Assembly (NCBI RefSeq): GCF_000373905.1
Contig: NZ_KB892705.1
Coordinates: 1-64,000, forward strand
Reading direction: 5' to 3'
DNA: 64,000 bases
DNA from: Mycobacterium sp. 155
GTDB taxonomy: Bacteria; Actinomycetota; Actinomycetes; Mycobacteriales; Mycobacteriaceae
Shown here: positions 18,001 through 26,322 of the stretch, in pieces
Layout of the letters: every line of letters starts with the position of its first letter
How positions within the stretch are numbered: the stretch's first letter is position 1
Made by a program: the position numbers and the translations under genes
Notes under the pieces: model-generated
Told to the model about the DNA's origin: nothing
The model's input: the letters and a program-made list of their open reading frames with translations, nothing else
The model's database searches: none

Positions 18001-18326
18001 CCGGCGAGTGCGTCGCGCAACCGCTGTCGGCGGGCGTCTTGATCCTCGGCGATCAGGTAGGTCTCCAGATCGTTGCGGGCCAGAGCCGGGTCGTCGAATG
18101 CGGCCAGGGCGCACACCATCTGATCGCGGACCCGCTCCCGAAGCTCCTGGCTGGCGGCCCGACCGAATGTGATGAGCAGCATCTGGTCCAGCGTCGCGGC
18201 GCCCTCGGCGACGAACCGGGTGACCAGACCGGCCAGCGCGAACGTCTTACCGGTCCCGGCACTGGCCTCCAGCACCGTGGTGGTGTTGCGGCTCGGCAGC
18301 GGCCCGAGCAGGTCGAAAACCTTCAC
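15030..18326 (-). CDS. recB: Exodeoxyribonuclease V subunit beta (RecB)
   Basis: RecB is the 3'-5' helicase and the nuclease subunit of RecBCD. The 1098-residue protein begins at GTG 18326, eight bases after GAAAGG and overlapping the recC stop by GTGA. Motifs include Walker A in VLEASAGTGKTFALAGL, VMVDEFQDTDPVQW, ILIGDPKQAIYAFRGGD, and VWVSKGLQYPIVYLPF. The C-terminal nuclease domain contains VVVDYKTNWLG with the catalytic Asp and Lys. The open frame extends upstream to 20474, but that part is only the shadow of recC. In mycobacteria RecBCD has been tied to single-strand annealing rather than to the main resection path, which falls to AdnAB (literature knowledge). Confidence 0.95.
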   Translation of the reverse strand: MKVFDLLGPLPSRNTTTVLEASAGTGKTFALAGLVTRFVAEGAATLDQMLLITFGRAASQELRERVRDQMVCALAAFDDPALARNDLETYLIAEDQDARRQRLRDALAGFDGATIATTHQFCQIVLKSLGVAGDSDSGVTLVESLDNLVTEIVDDLYLSRFGTQRDHPVLDYAAALRLARTVVANPATELRPADPDPDSPAAVRLSFARDVLAELEIRKRRRGVLGYDDLLTRLADALTPRPPRVRGEPDDSPARMRMHQRWPVVMVDEFQDTDPVQWQVIERAFSGHSTLILIGDPKQAIYAFRGGDIDTYLRAAATAGDKQTLGTNWRSDSALVDRLQVVLRGAQLGGSDIVVHDVQAHHQGHRLTGAPHNDPFRLRVVTRKGNDSKTIPIDRLRTHIGRDLAADIGSLLAGGASFNGRPVQARDIAVITETHKDARACHSALLAAGIPAVYTGDSDVFSSEAAEDWLYLLEAFDQPHRTGLVRAAAATVFFGETAESLAAGGDALTDRVADTLRTWTGHARERGVAAIFEAAQLAGMGRRVLSWEGGERLMTDLAHMTQLLADTAHREGFGLSALRDWLRTQRSEAGGETERNRRLDSDAAAVQIMTVWVSKGLQYPIVYLPFTFNRYVPEPDLILFHDDGVRCLHIGGDDLSSSRAGDPAVARAGRAEAAADDSRLTYVAMTRAQSQVVAWWAPSRDEPNGGLSRLLRGRRPGESTVPDKCVPAKIGDAEAMDRLRAWADAGGPVIEESVIEGFTPVLALAPPDHLATRHFHRAIDTSWRRTSYSGLLRAADDSGVTSEPEVTELDDEVDVVDEVPVVPATTGSDVPSPMAQLPTGAAFGSLVHAVLETADPFAADLGAELAAQIRAHAARWPVEVTVDDLATALVPMHDTPLGPLAPGVTLRQIGLRDRLRELDFEFPMAGGDLRSGEFARLADVGALLSTHLPADDPMARYSERLSSGALGNQPLRGYLSGSIDAVLRIGSRFVVVDYKTNWLGTGDAELTAADYTRDRMAEAMLHSDYPLQALLYSVVLHRFLSWRLPGYDPATHLGGVLYLFVRGMCGAATPVVDGHPAGVFSWEPPAELVVAVSELLDA

Positions 18327-21300
18327 CGTGTTGACCTTTCGGCCCGCAGCATGGGTAACCACAGTCGGGCGGCGTAGGCGCCGAGCCGGTGGCTTTCGCC
18401 TGCGACCTCCTCGCCGGGACGCAGCGGTTGCATCAGATCCCGCAACCAGGCGTCGCGACCCCAGGCCTGTACGTGCGCGGGCTGCTGGTCCTCGCCGGGA
18501 TAATTGCCGCTGCGCCAACGGTATCCGGCGGCCCGTTCCGGATCGTCGCCGGTGTGCCGCGCCACGGCCCAGGCATAGGACGTCTTCACCGGCAGCGGCA
18601 GCGGTTCCCGGCGGCCCGCGTCGTAGATCCGCACCAGGTCGACCAGCAGCTCGACCGGGTTGACGGGAGTGCCAAGCCCCTCGGCGCGGGGTGTGGTGCC
18701 GCGTTTCGGACGGCCGATGCACACCGCCGAGAAATCCCGGGCGGGGTACTGAGCGGCCAACGCCAGCAACGGAATCCACGACTGCAGCAGGTGCTTGCCG
18801 TCGAGCTTCGAGTAGGTCACCGAGACCAAACGGTCGCCGAACACCGGAGACACGGTGCCGGTGAGCCGCCGCCCGCCGCCCAGATCGATGTCCACGTCGT
18901 AGGCCTGGGATTCCACGCCGCGGTGATGCTGCGCTTCGGCGGCCAGCGCGGTGCACTGCTCGCGGATCGCACCGGCCGTGCGCCAGCCGAGCTGCCCGGG
19001 CGGCAGGGTGCCGCGCCGCCACTCGGCCTGTTGGGCATCGGCCGGTTCCATGCCGCGCAGCATGTCGTGCAACATGCGGTCGCCGACTGTCCACTCCTCC
19101 AACGCGCCGATGTCGACGGGCATGACGTCCGACACACCGTCGACCTCCCACGGCAGGGTGTAGTCCAGGGCCCGGAAGAATCCCTTGACCGGATCGTTGA
19201 AGAAGCCGACCAGATCGGCCAGCACCACATCGTCGGGCGGTGGCGGCGGCAACGGTTCGGCGAAGAACGGCGGACGCTCGGCGTGCTGACCGCTGTTGGC
19301 CTGCGCGGCTGTGAGCGCCGTCGGGTCGAACGTGAACGGTTCGCCGGGCACCAAAGCCCCCGGGATGACGTTGCGAATATCGAACGGCTGCAACGGATGA
19401 TGGGTCACAACCCGCACTGGCTGCTCGGCGGTGATGTCGAGGGTGTCGAGCAACTCGGCCAGTGGCACCGCCGGTGGGCGGGGTTGCCCGGAGTACTCGT
19501 TGGCGCCGGTGTAGGTGACGACGAGCGTTTCGGTGGCCGCGCCGATCGCGTCGAGCAGCAACTGGCGGTCCTCCGAACGGATGTCGCGCTCGCCGGTCAC
19601 CGGGTCGCGGGCCAGCGCATCGTCGCCATCGATCGCGCCCAGCCGCGGGAACACCCCGTCGTCCAAACCGACCAGGCACACCACCCGATGCGGCACCGAG
19701 CGCATCGGCACCATGGTGCACACCGTCAGCGTGCCGGTACGGAAGTTGGCGCGCGTGGGCCGCCCGGCCAGATGCCGTTGCAGCAGCGCGCGAATATCCG
19801 GCAGGCGCAACATCGTTGCGGTCTCGGCGGTCGCGAGGATGTCGTCGAACTCGCGCTGCACCTGCGCACGGGGCCAGTCCTCGTCGTCCAATGCGAGCGC
19901 GTCGATATCGGCGCCCAGTTCGGCCAGCCACTCTGCCAGCGTCTTGGTGCCGCTGAGCCCGCGCACCGCATTGTGCAGCTTCTCGACGAAGTCGGCGAAG
20001 CGGCCCGCGAGCTCCACCCGGTTGCTGCTGACGTCGTCGAGCGGCAGCGTCGTGCCCAGCCACGCATGGGAATCGTCGGACATCGCCACGCCGGCCAACA
20101 CCCGGTCGATACCGAACCGCCAGGTGTTGTGCAGGAAGTCGACGCCATAGGGCCGACGGTGCTCCTGATCGAAGCCCCAGCGGATGTTGGCTTCCCGCAC
20201 CCACGCCGTGATCGCGTCCAGATCGTCGTCGGTGAAACAGAACCGGGCCCGCACCGGAGCCGACTCGGCCAGGTTGAGCACCTCGCTCGCACCGGCCCGG
20301 CCACCGGCCAGCGTCAGCAGTCGCGCCGCCACCGACAACAGCGGATTCGTCTGCACCAAAGCACGGTCGGCGAGCCGGACCCGCAGCCGGTGCGCGGGGT
20401 GGGCGCCGTGCACCACGTCGCCGAGCCCGAACCCCGCGCTGATCAACGGCGCGTACGTCTCGATGTCGGGGCACATCACGAGGATGTCGCGCGGCTCGAG
20501 CGTCGGATCGTCGGCCAGCAGACCCAGTAGCACCTCACGCAGCACGTCGATCTGCCGGGCTGGACCGTGGCAGCTGTGCACCTGCACCGACCGGTCCTCG
20601 CGACGGTGCACCCGGCCCTGCGGGCGCACGGCATCAGCGGAGATGTCGGACTGCAGCCAGCCCAGTAGTGTGTTGGGATAGCCTGGCGCGCCGAGGTATT
20701 CATCGGTCGCGGGGGCCGGAAGTAAACGCTGCAGCTCACGCAGATCGCGGCCCAGTGTGGCCGACAACGGGTGCGCGACCGCACGGTGGCTGGTGTCCGT
20801 GCGCCGCGGCACGGCGCCCTTGTCGGCGGCCAGCGCCTGCCACAGCCGGTCACTGGGATGCGGCAGCCACAGGTGCAGGTCGTGGTGGGTGGCCAACGCG
20901 GCGAGCAACTCGATCTCGGTCACCGGCAGCCGGGTGTGGCCGAACAGGGACAGCCGATCGGGCAGCTCGCTGGGGGATTCTCGAAGCCGGGCAAGGGTTT
21001 TCGCATGCCGGATATGGGGTAGGTCGGCATCGACGCGGTTGGTGAGTGCCTCCCACAGCGGCCGCTGCCAGGAGAGGTCGTCCGGGATACCCGCCCAGTC
21101 GACCAGCAGTTGCGGGCGTTGCCGAGCGTACGACGCGAAGATCCCGGCGAGCCGTCGGGCCACCGCATAGCGACGGCCCTGCCGCAGCTCGCGTTCCTCG
21201 CCGTCCTCGAACCGGCCCAGGTGGGTAGCCAGCGTCGTGCACCACGGAGCTTCCAGGTTGTCATCGATGACGGCCAGCAATGGCCACACCATCGCCTCAG

Positions 21301-21547
21301 GCGACCACGGATCGTCATCCTGTGTCCCGGTGACCTCGGCGATCAGCGACCGTGGATTACGGAACTGCACGGCGGCGCAGACACCGAGCCGGTTGGACAA
21401 CCGCTGGCTGAGCCACCGCTCCACGCCCTTGGCCGGGACCAGCACCAGTTCTTCGGCGAACGGATCGGGCAGAGGATCAGCCAACAGGGCACCCAGCCCG
21501 TCGGCGAGCAGATCCGTGCGCTCAGCCCGGTGCAGGTGCAGTGCCAT
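18323..21547 (-). CDS. recC: Exodeoxyribonuclease V subunit gamma (RecC)
   Basis: RecC holds the RecBCD complex together and, in enterobacteria, recognises Chi. The 1074-residue protein starts MALHLHRAERTDLLADGLG and includes the RecC-typical ELVLVPAKGVERWLSQRLS, VHSCHGPARQIDVLREVLL and ILVMCPDIETYAPLI. A RecB-like inactive nuclease fold follows in the last third. It is the first gene of the recCBD transcription unit; its stop codon overlaps the recB start. Length agrees with actinobacterial RecC. Confidence 0.94.
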   Translation of the reverse strand: MALHLHRAERTDLLADGLGALLADPLPDPFAEELVLVPAKGVERWLSQRLSNRLGVCAAVQFRNPRSLIAEVTGTQDDDPWSPEAMVWPLLAVIDDNLEAPWCTTLATHLGRFEDGEERELRQGRRYAVARRLAGIFASYARQRPQLLVDWAGIPDDLSWQRPLWEALTNRVDADLPHIRHAKTLARLRESPSELPDRLSLFGHTRLPVTEIELLAALATHHDLHLWLPHPSDRLWQALAADKGAVPRRTDTSHRAVAHPLSATLGRDLRELQRLLPAPATDEYLGAPGYPNTLLGWLQSDISADAVRPQGRVHRREDRSVQVHSCHGPARQIDVLREVLLGLLADDPTLEPRDILVMCPDIETYAPLISAGFGLGDVVHGAHPAHRLRVRLADRALVQTNPLLSVAARLLTLAGGRAGASEVLNLAESAPVRARFCFTDDDLDAITAWVREANIRWGFDQEHRRPYGVDFLHNTWRFGIDRVLAGVAMSDDSHAWLGTTLPLDDVSSNRVELAGRFADFVEKLHNAVRGLSGTKTLAEWLAELGADIDALALDDEDWPRAQVQREFDDILATAETATMLRLPDIRALLQRHLAGRPTRANFRTGTLTVCTMVPMRSVPHRVVCLVGLDDGVFPRLGAIDGDDALARDPVTGERDIRSEDRQLLLDAIGAATETLVVTYTGANEYSGQPRPPAVPLAELLDTLDITAEQPVRVVTHHPLQPFDIRNVIPGALVPGEPFTFDPTALTAAQANSGQHAERPPFFAEPLPPPPPDDVVLADLVGFFNDPVKGFFRALDYTLPWEVDGVSDVMPVDIGALEEWTVGDRMLHDMLRGMEPADAQQAEWRRGTLPPGQLGWRTAGAIREQCTALAAEAQHHRGVESQAYDVDIDLGGGRRLTGTVSPVFGDRLVSVTYSKLDGKHLLQSWIPLLALAAQYPARDFSAVCIGRPKRGTTPRAEGLGTPVNPVELLVDLVRIYDAGRREPLPLPVKTSYAWAVARHTGDDPERAAGYRWRSGNYPGEDQQPAHVQAWGRDAWLRDLMQPLRPGEEVAGESHRLGAYAARLWLPMLRAERSTR

Positions 21548-21606
21548 CGCCCCCTACCTTATGGCGCGCCACCGACAGTCCTGCGCAGGGATGATGAGCC
21601 GAGCAT

Positions 21607-22305
21607 CTACCCCGCGAATTCCGTTGGCAACCCGTCGATTCCCGAGCGGATCGCGAGAATCGCGGCGGCGCGGGCCTTGAGCTTGCTGCCCACGTGTGCG
21701 CCGGCGTTCAGGGTGACTGCCGCTTCGGCGGCCACCTGCTGGGCACGGGCCAGCACCGCATCGGATTCAACGATCTCATCGAGCCAGCCGGCCGCGATTG
21801 CGGTGTCGCCGGCGAACGTCGCAGCCATCGAGATGGCGCGCTGGAACGCCGCATGCGTCAAACGCATCCGCATGATCTCGATCGCAGCGATCGGCAGCGT
21901 CATACCGATCGCCACCTCGTTGGCCTGACAGCGCGATCTCGGCGAGCCCACCCGGTGATCGGCGGACAGCAAAAGGAAAGAACCCATCGCGATGGCTGGT
22001 CCGGTCGCGGCCATGATGACCGGGACCGGGAAGGTCAGGCAGCGCAGGGCCAGCTCGAAACCGCCGGCCAGCATGGCCAGAGTCGCCTGAGCGTCGCCCG
22101 ATGCGAACACACTTAGGTCGAAGCCGCCGCTGAACACCTTCGCGTTGCCGGCCAGCACGACGGCCTTGGCACCGTCCTCCACGGTGCGGTCGAGTGCCGC
22201 GTTGATCTCGTCCTGCATGGCCGGCGAGAGCGCATTGACCTTGCCGTCGTCCAGCGTCACGGTCGCGATGGACTCATCGAGCTGGTAGCTCACCAGGCTG
22301 CTCAT
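21607..22305 (-). CDS. echA3: Enoyl-CoA hydratase/isomerase family protein (EchA3-like)
   Basis: The 232-residue crotonase-fold protein has the oxyanion-hole segment AVVLAGNAKVFSGGFDLSVF and the second conserved block PVIMAATGPAIAMGSFLLLSADHRVG. At the usual catalytic glutamate positions of true hydratases it has a small or neutral residue (AIAMGSFLLL) and an ANEVAIGM motif instead. A hydratase role is therefore unsure; isomerase, thioesterase or hydrolase activity on acyl-CoA is possible. The position next to recC matches echA3 (Rv0632c) in M. tuberculosis. It starts 59 bases upstream of recC's 3' neighbour side on the same strand order and may be cotranscribed with the DUF2235-like gene. 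Confidence 0.85.
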   Translation of the reverse strand: MSSLVSYQLDESIATVTLDDGKVNALSPAMQDEINAALDRTVEDGAKAVVLAGNAKVFSGGFDLSVFASGDAQATLAMLAGGFELALRCLTFPVPVIMAATGPAIAMGSFLLLSADHRVGSPRSRCQANEVAIGMTLPIAAIEIMRMRLTHAAFQRAISMAATFAGDTAIAAGWLDEIVESDAVLARAQQVAAEAAVTLNAGAHVGSKLKARAAAILAIRSGIDGLPTEFAG

Positions 22306-22363
22306 CGCACCGATCGTACGGGCGGCCTTGATGAGGCTTTGTGCCGCCCGAGCGGGCCAAATG

Positions 22364-23362
22364 TCAGGATGCGGCCGCGGCGAGTACTTCGGGCACCACC
22401 GGCTCGGCCTGGGCGGGTGCGGACATCAGCCGTTCGCCACGGGCCAGCCAATCGGAATCGGCCCATTCGATGCGGGCAGGCAGGCGCCGCCAGTAATGCG
22501 GGTGGGCGCGCAGATAAAGCTCGACACTGGCGTGCACTGGTGCGTCCAACTGCGGGTGCACGATGCCGAATGCCGGAGCGGTACCGGCGAGCGCGTCCAG
22601 TTCGTTGGGGCTGGAGAGCCGTTCGGATACTCGTAGCCCGGCTTCGGCAGCGCCGGAGAGTATCCAGTCCATCGCAATCTCGGCCAGCGCCCAGCACGCG
22701 CCGGTGCCGCCGGCGATGTCGCAGTGCCCGCCCCGAAACCACACCTCGTCCATCGCGCCGTGGTCACCGGCGGCCGCCGGTCGTAGTGCGTCGATAGCCA
22801 TGGCGTGCCTACCGGTTTTGACGTTGGTCAGCGGCCCGGTCCGGTGCCTCGCCCCAGGTGTGCGGACGGCATCCCACAGTCCCAAAAACCGTACGGGGAC
22901 CGTGCTTTCGGAGTCCCCGATCAGTTCGGCGGCCAGCCGGTTGACGTGCTCCCAATCCTGCCGGGTGCGCGCCGTGCGAGGCAGCGCGTAAGTGGCCAGC
23001 GCATAGGTGACCAGATCGTCGGAACGCTCGGGCAGCAAGCCGACGGACCCCAGTAAGGCCGCCAATTCACGCGCCCGGTCGCCGCCGTCGGCTCCGCCGA
23101 ACAGATAGATGGCGTCGCCGGGTTCCCAGCAGTCGCCGAGGAATCGGTAGGCCTCCAGAAGCGCGTCACGGGCGTCGGCCACCGCCGCGCCGCGGCGGCG
23201 CCGGGGGAACCTCGTTGCGCGCACCGACGTCGCACCCGAGTGGTACCAGCCGAGCTGGTCGTGGTCGATGTCCAGCAACCTGAACAACGCCTCGGTATTG
23301 GTCGCGTCGCGTGGACCGGGACGCTGATCTGTGTGGTCGAAGCACAGCACTATGTTCTTCAC
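22364..23362 (-). CDS. DUF2235-like alpha/beta-hydrolase-fold protein, nucleophile site degenerate
   Basis: The 332-residue protein follows the DUF2235 plan: a start like IVLCFDHTD (usual IVLCCDGT), TNTEALFRLL, the YHSGATS segment, and AYRFLGDCWEPGDAIYLFG. In active members the next motif is GFSRGA with the nucleophile serine. Here it reads GGADGGDRARELA, so the serine is gone. Later blocks (VPVRFLGLWDAV, EVWFRGGHCDIAGG) are kept, including residues normally used as acid and base. A catalytically dead, binding or scaffold role is therefore likely. The location matches a conserved gene next to echA3 in mycobacteria. The frame is intact, so it is not simply a pseudogene. Confidence 0.72.
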   Translation of the reverse strand: MKNIVLCFDHTDQRPGPRDATNTEALFRLLDIDHDQLGWYHSGATSVRATRFPRRRRGAAVADARDALLEAYRFLGDCWEPGDAIYLFGGADGGDRARELAALLGSVGLLPERSDDLVTYALATYALPRTARTRQDWEHVNRLAAELIGDSESTVPVRFLGLWDAVRTPGARHRTGPLTNVKTGRHAMAIDALRPAAAGDHGAMDEVWFRGGHCDIAGGTGACWALAEIAMDWILSGAAEAGLRVSERLSSPNELDALAGTAPAFGIVHPQLDAPVHASVELYLRAHPHYWRRLPARIEWADSDWLARGERLMSAPAQAEPVVPEVLAAAAS

Positions 23363-23592
23363 GACGACCCCCGACTGGACGGACGAGGAAAACTCCTCAC
23401 CCAGTTTGCCGGGATTGCAAAACCCTGTCCTGAGTATCGCGCTACTCTAATTGCCCGTTCATACGGTTTCTTGACTGTGCAACTGGATGGTCAAGGAAGT
23501 CCGTCGCGGATACCCTGACATGCAGGGGGATTCGTTCGTCTCCAGTCGTGCGGCCGGTCAGATCGGTGTCGTGGAGGATATCGGCGCGGCTG

Positions 23593-24318
23593 TCAGCCAC
23601 CCATCGACATCCGCCACTGCTGCAGGTCGGAAGCCCGGTATACGTAGTTGCTGCGCTTGACATCGGCGAGCGGCGCGCTGGGTTCGGCCGAGTACCAGTG
23701 GCCGGGGAACACCGTCGGGTCGCCGGGCAGCTGCGCGAGCGCCTGCAGGCTACGAAACATGTCGTCGACGTTGCCGCCAGGAAAGTCGGTACGGCCACAG
23801 CCCTCCAGGAACAGCGTGTCGCCGGCCACCAGCCGATCGTCGAGCAGGAAGCACTGGCTACCGGGTGTGTGACCGGGCGTGTGGAGCAACTCGATGTCGA
23901 TGGCGCCGACGTTGACCTTGTCGCCATGCCGGTGCCGGGTCAGGCTGCTGAGCGGGATCCCGGTGACGCGCGAAACCCATTCGGCCTCATGGGTGTTGAC
24001 GTGTACGGGGACCTCGGTCTGGTCCAGCAGCTCGGCCAACCCCTTGAGTTCGAAGCCCATCATCGAACCGCCGACGTGATCGGGATGATGGTGGGTAACC
24101 AGCACGCCTGACAATCGCATGCCGTCCGCCTCCAACGCGTCGACCAGGTCACCCGCGGCATACGCCGGATCGACCACCACGGCCTCGCCGGTCTCGCGGT
24201 CACCGATCAGATAGGCGAAGTTGCGCATCTGCTGAGCGATCATGTCGTCCGCGGCGAAGTCGCGGCCGGACAGCAGTTGCTTGAAATAAAGGCGGTCCTG
24301 GGGCGTCGAGTTGGCCAT
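23593..24318 (-). CDS. Metallo-beta-lactamase-fold hydrolase (glyoxalase II-like)
   Basis: The 241-residue cytosolic protein has the zinc motif THHHPDHVGG near residue 76, then the HTPGHTPGSQCF motif and the metal-bridging aspartate in VAGDTLFLEGCGRTDF, and ends with the FPGHWYS histidine. This set is typical of hydroxyacylglutathione hydrolase-like and persulfide-dioxygenase-like enzymes. In mycobacteria the thiol partner would be mycothiol. It is divergent from an NsrR-type regulator and flavohaemoglobin across about 100 bases that contain a palindrome, so control by that regulator is plausible. The same family member sits upstream of thrT in M. tuberculosis (Rv0634c). ATG 24318 is chosen by family length. 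Confidence 0.88.
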   Translation of the reverse strand: MANSTPQDRLYFKQLLSGRDFAADDMIAQQMRNFAYLIGDRETGEAVVVDPAYAAGDLVDALEADGMRLSGVLVTHHHPDHVGGSMMGFELKGLAELLDQTEVPVHVNTHEAEWVSRVTGIPLSSLTRHRHGDKVNVGAIDIELLHTPGHTPGSQCFLLDDRLVAGDTLFLEGCGRTDFPGGNVDDMFRSLQALAQLPGDPTVFPGHWYSAEPSAPLADVKRSNYVYRASDLQQWRMSMGG

Positions 24319-24378
24319 CAGCCCATCATTGCAGGTCAAAAAACCGCACTTCACGCCGTGTTTAACGGCACAGCGCCA

Positions 24379-24404
24379 AAATTCGCATCCCGAATGCCGA
24401 ATTT
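24379..24404. promoter_or_regulatory. Palindromic operator candidate between the hydrolase gene and nsrR
   Basis: AAATTCG (24379-24385) and CGAATTT (24398-24404) form an outer inverted repeat. A nested perfect repeat ATTCG-N5-CGAAT lies at 24381-24395. The site overlaps the expected -35/-10 zone of nsrR, fitting autorepression by the Rrf2-family protein. Binding is inference. Confidence 0.55.
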
Positions 24405-24409
24405 ATAGC
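24404..24409 (+). promoter_or_regulatory. Candidate -10 element for a leaderless nsrR transcript
   Basis: TATAGC ends eight bases before the nsrR ATG, so transcription would begin at or next to the start codon. There is no ribosome-binding site upstream of the ATG, consistent with a leaderless mRNA, which is common in mycobacteria. Confidence 0.45.
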
Positions 24410-24417
24410 GTGCAGGC

Positions 24418-24864
24418 ATGCACCTGACCCGGTTCACCGACCTAGGCCTGCGTGCGTTGATGCTGCTGGCGTCGGCTGAGTCGACCGGCCACCGGGTCAC
24501 CACGCGCACCATCGCGGTGAGTGTCAACGCCTCCGAACACCACGTCGCCAAAGCCGTATCGCGGCTGGCCGAGCTCGGCATGGTCCACGCCCGACGTGGA
24601 CGAGTCGGGGGACTGGTCCTCACTGACGCCGGGCGAACCGCGTCGATCGGCGCTCTGGTGCGCGAACTCGAAGACGACCGCGAGGTCATCGAATGCCGAG
24701 GCGACAACCCGTGCCCATTGATCGCGGCATGCCGGCTGCGCCGCGCGTTGGCCGACGCCAAAGAGGCGTTCTACCGCGAACTTGACCGCCATACGGTCAC
24801 CGATCTGTCGGGAGGCATCGACCTTCCGATTGTTCTGCAACTCACCGGAGAAAGGACCCAATGA
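24418..24864 (+). CDS. nsrR: Rrf2-family iron-sulfur regulator, NsrR type
   Basis: The 148-residue regulator has an N-terminal winged helix (MHLTRFTDLGLRALMLLA, then VTTRTIAVSVNASEHHVAKAV with the recognition helix). Three cysteines follow in CRGDNPCPLIAAC, with C-x5-C-x5-C spacing, as used by NsrR to hold a nitric-oxide-sensitive Fe-S cluster. Nitric oxide would destroy the cluster and release repression. The stop codon overlaps the hmp start (ATGA), so the two are coupled. This pairing is the classic NsrR-Hmp arrangement. M. tuberculosis lacks this pair at the syntenic place, as far as I recall. Confidence 0.88.
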   Translation: MHLTRFTDLGLRALMLLASAESTGHRVTTRTIAVSVNASEHHVAKAVSRLAELGMVHARRGRVGGLVLTDAGRTASIGALVRELEDDREVIECRGDNPCPLIAACRLRRALADAKEAFYRELDRHTVTDLSGGIDLPIVLQLTGERTQ

Positions 24865-26099
24865 TGACCGTCACCACGCCCGAGCCCTCGGCCGTACGCG
24901 TCGAGCTCGAGCCGCACCACGCCGACATCGTCAAGGCAACGCTGCCCTTGATCGGTGCAAACATCGACGAGATCACCAAGGAGTTCTACCGTCGGCTCTT
25001 CGGCAACCACCCGGCGTTGTTGCGCAACCTGTTCAACCGCGGCAATCAGGCGCAGGGATCCCAGCAGCGCGCGCTGGCGGCATCGATCGCGACCTTCGCC
25101 GCCCATCTGGTCGACCCGGCGCTGCCGCATCCGGCGGACCTGCTGTCGCGAATCGGGCACAAGCACGCCTCGCTGGGCGTCACCCCCGAGCAGTATCCGA
25201 TCGTTCACGAGAACCTGTTCGCGGCCATCGTGGAGGTGCTGGGCGCCGATACTGTGACACCCGAGGTGGCGGCGGCCTGGGACCGCGTCTATTGGATCAT
25301 GGCCGACACCCTGATCGAGTTGGAGCGCGGGCTGTACGCCGACGCCGGTGTCGAGGTCGGTGAGGTGTTCCGCCGGATGCCGGTGATCTCCCGCATCGAC
25401 GACCCGTCAGGTGCCGTGCTCGTCACCGTCCGCTCCGCCGAATCGATGAACTTCATGCCCGGACAATATGTTTCGGTGGGTGTCACCCTGCCCGACGGGG
25501 CACGCCAGTTGCGTCAGTACAGCCTCGTCAACGACGCCGGGACGACCGATCTGACATTTGCCGTCAAGCCTGTGGACGCGATCTCCACCCAGCCCGCAGG
25601 CGAGGTGTCGAACTGGATCCGCGCCAACCTGTGCGTCGGCGACCTGCTCGATGTCACCGTGCCGTTCGGCGACCTACATGCGTCCGGAAGCGAGGGCAAG
25701 GCGCTGGTCCTGGTGTCGGCGGGCATCGGCATCACGCCGATGATCGGCATCCTGGAGCACCTCGTCGCCTCGCGGCCGGACAAGCACGTGCGGGTGCTGC
25801 ATGCCGACCGCAGTGACACCAGCCATCCCCTGCGGGAACGCCAGCACGAACTCGTCGCCGCACTGCCGAACTCCACCCTCGACGTCTGGTACGAGGACGG
25901 CGTCACGGCGGGCACGCCGGGCGTGCATCCCGGCCTGCTGAGCCTGGCGGGCATCGAGCTGCCGGTCGACGCGGAGATCTACCTGTGTGGTGGCACGGGC
26001 TTCGTCGCGGCCGTACGTGCCCAACTGGGTGACCGCGGAATCCCGCTGGAACGGGTGCACTGCGAGCTGTTCGCGCCCAACGATTGGCTGCTGGACTGA
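24861..26099 (+). CDS. hmp: Flavohaemoglobin, nitric oxide dioxygenase
   Basis: Converts nitric oxide and oxygen to nitrate using NAD(P)H. The 412-residue protein has an N-terminal globin domain (about 1-150) with the FYRRLFGNHPALLRNLFN segment and the proximal histidine in IGHKHASLGV. The FAD domain has MPGQYVSVGV and RQYSLVN, and the NAD(P)H domain has SAGIGITPMIGILEHL and YLCGGTGFV. The C-terminus CELFAPNDWLL is typical. ATG 24861 overlaps the nsrR stop; ATG 24864 is an adjacent alternative. GAAAGGA lies upstream. Expected to be expressed under nitrosative stress through NsrR. Confidence 0.95.
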   Translation: MMTVTTPEPSAVRVELEPHHADIVKATLPLIGANIDEITKEFYRRLFGNHPALLRNLFNRGNQAQGSQQRALAASIATFAAHLVDPALPHPADLLSRIGHKHASLGVTPEQYPIVHENLFAAIVEVLGADTVTPEVAAAWDRVYWIMADTLIELERGLYADAGVEVGEVFRRMPVISRIDDPSGAVLVTVRSAESMNFMPGQYVSVGVTLPDGARQLRQYSLVNDAGTTDLTFAVKPVDAISTQPAGEVSNWIRANLCVGDLLDVTVPFGDLHASGSEGKALVLVSAGIGITPMIGILEHLVASRPDKHVRVLHADRSDTSHPLRERQHELVAALPNSTLDVWYEDGVTAGTPGVHPGLLSLAGIELPVDAEIYLCGGTGFVAAVRAQLGDRGIPLERVHCELFAPNDWLLD

Positions 26100-26216
26100 A
26101 CCGGAATGGCAAAATGCCTCCCGGCAGCCGCTCTGACCTGCGGTTTGGTGCGGTTGCCGGGTAGGCTGTACCCTCTTTAAGGCCCACGGCTTACCGCCGC
26201 GGGCCGCAGCAGATAG

Positions 26217-26289
26217 GCCCCCTTAGCTCAGTCGGTAGAGCGTTTCCATGGTAAGGAAAAGGTCAACGGTTCGATTCCGTTAGGGGGCT
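26217..26289 (+). tRNA. tRNA-Thr (GGT)
   Basis: A 73-nt cloverleaf with acceptor GCCCCCT / AGGGGGC, D-arm TAGCTCAG..GGTAGAG, anticodon loop ATGGTAA between TTTCC and GGAAA, and T-loop GGTTCGATTCC. Discriminator base T; CCA is not encoded. Confidence 0.95.
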
Positions 26290-26322
26290 CGGTGGTCGCG
26301 GAGCGATGCCCGTGCCTATCGG

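Noticed and set aside
18327..20474. An N-terminal extension of RecB of about 700 residues
   Set aside because: The extension is Arg/Pro/Ala-rich noise in the +1 frame of recC. RecB has its own GTG with a good ribosome-binding site at 18326, overlapping the recC stop.
23363..23592. A gene in the 230-base gap between the DUF2235-like and hydrolase genes
   Set aside because: Frames that cross it are antisense extensions of the hydrolase gene with no start signal.
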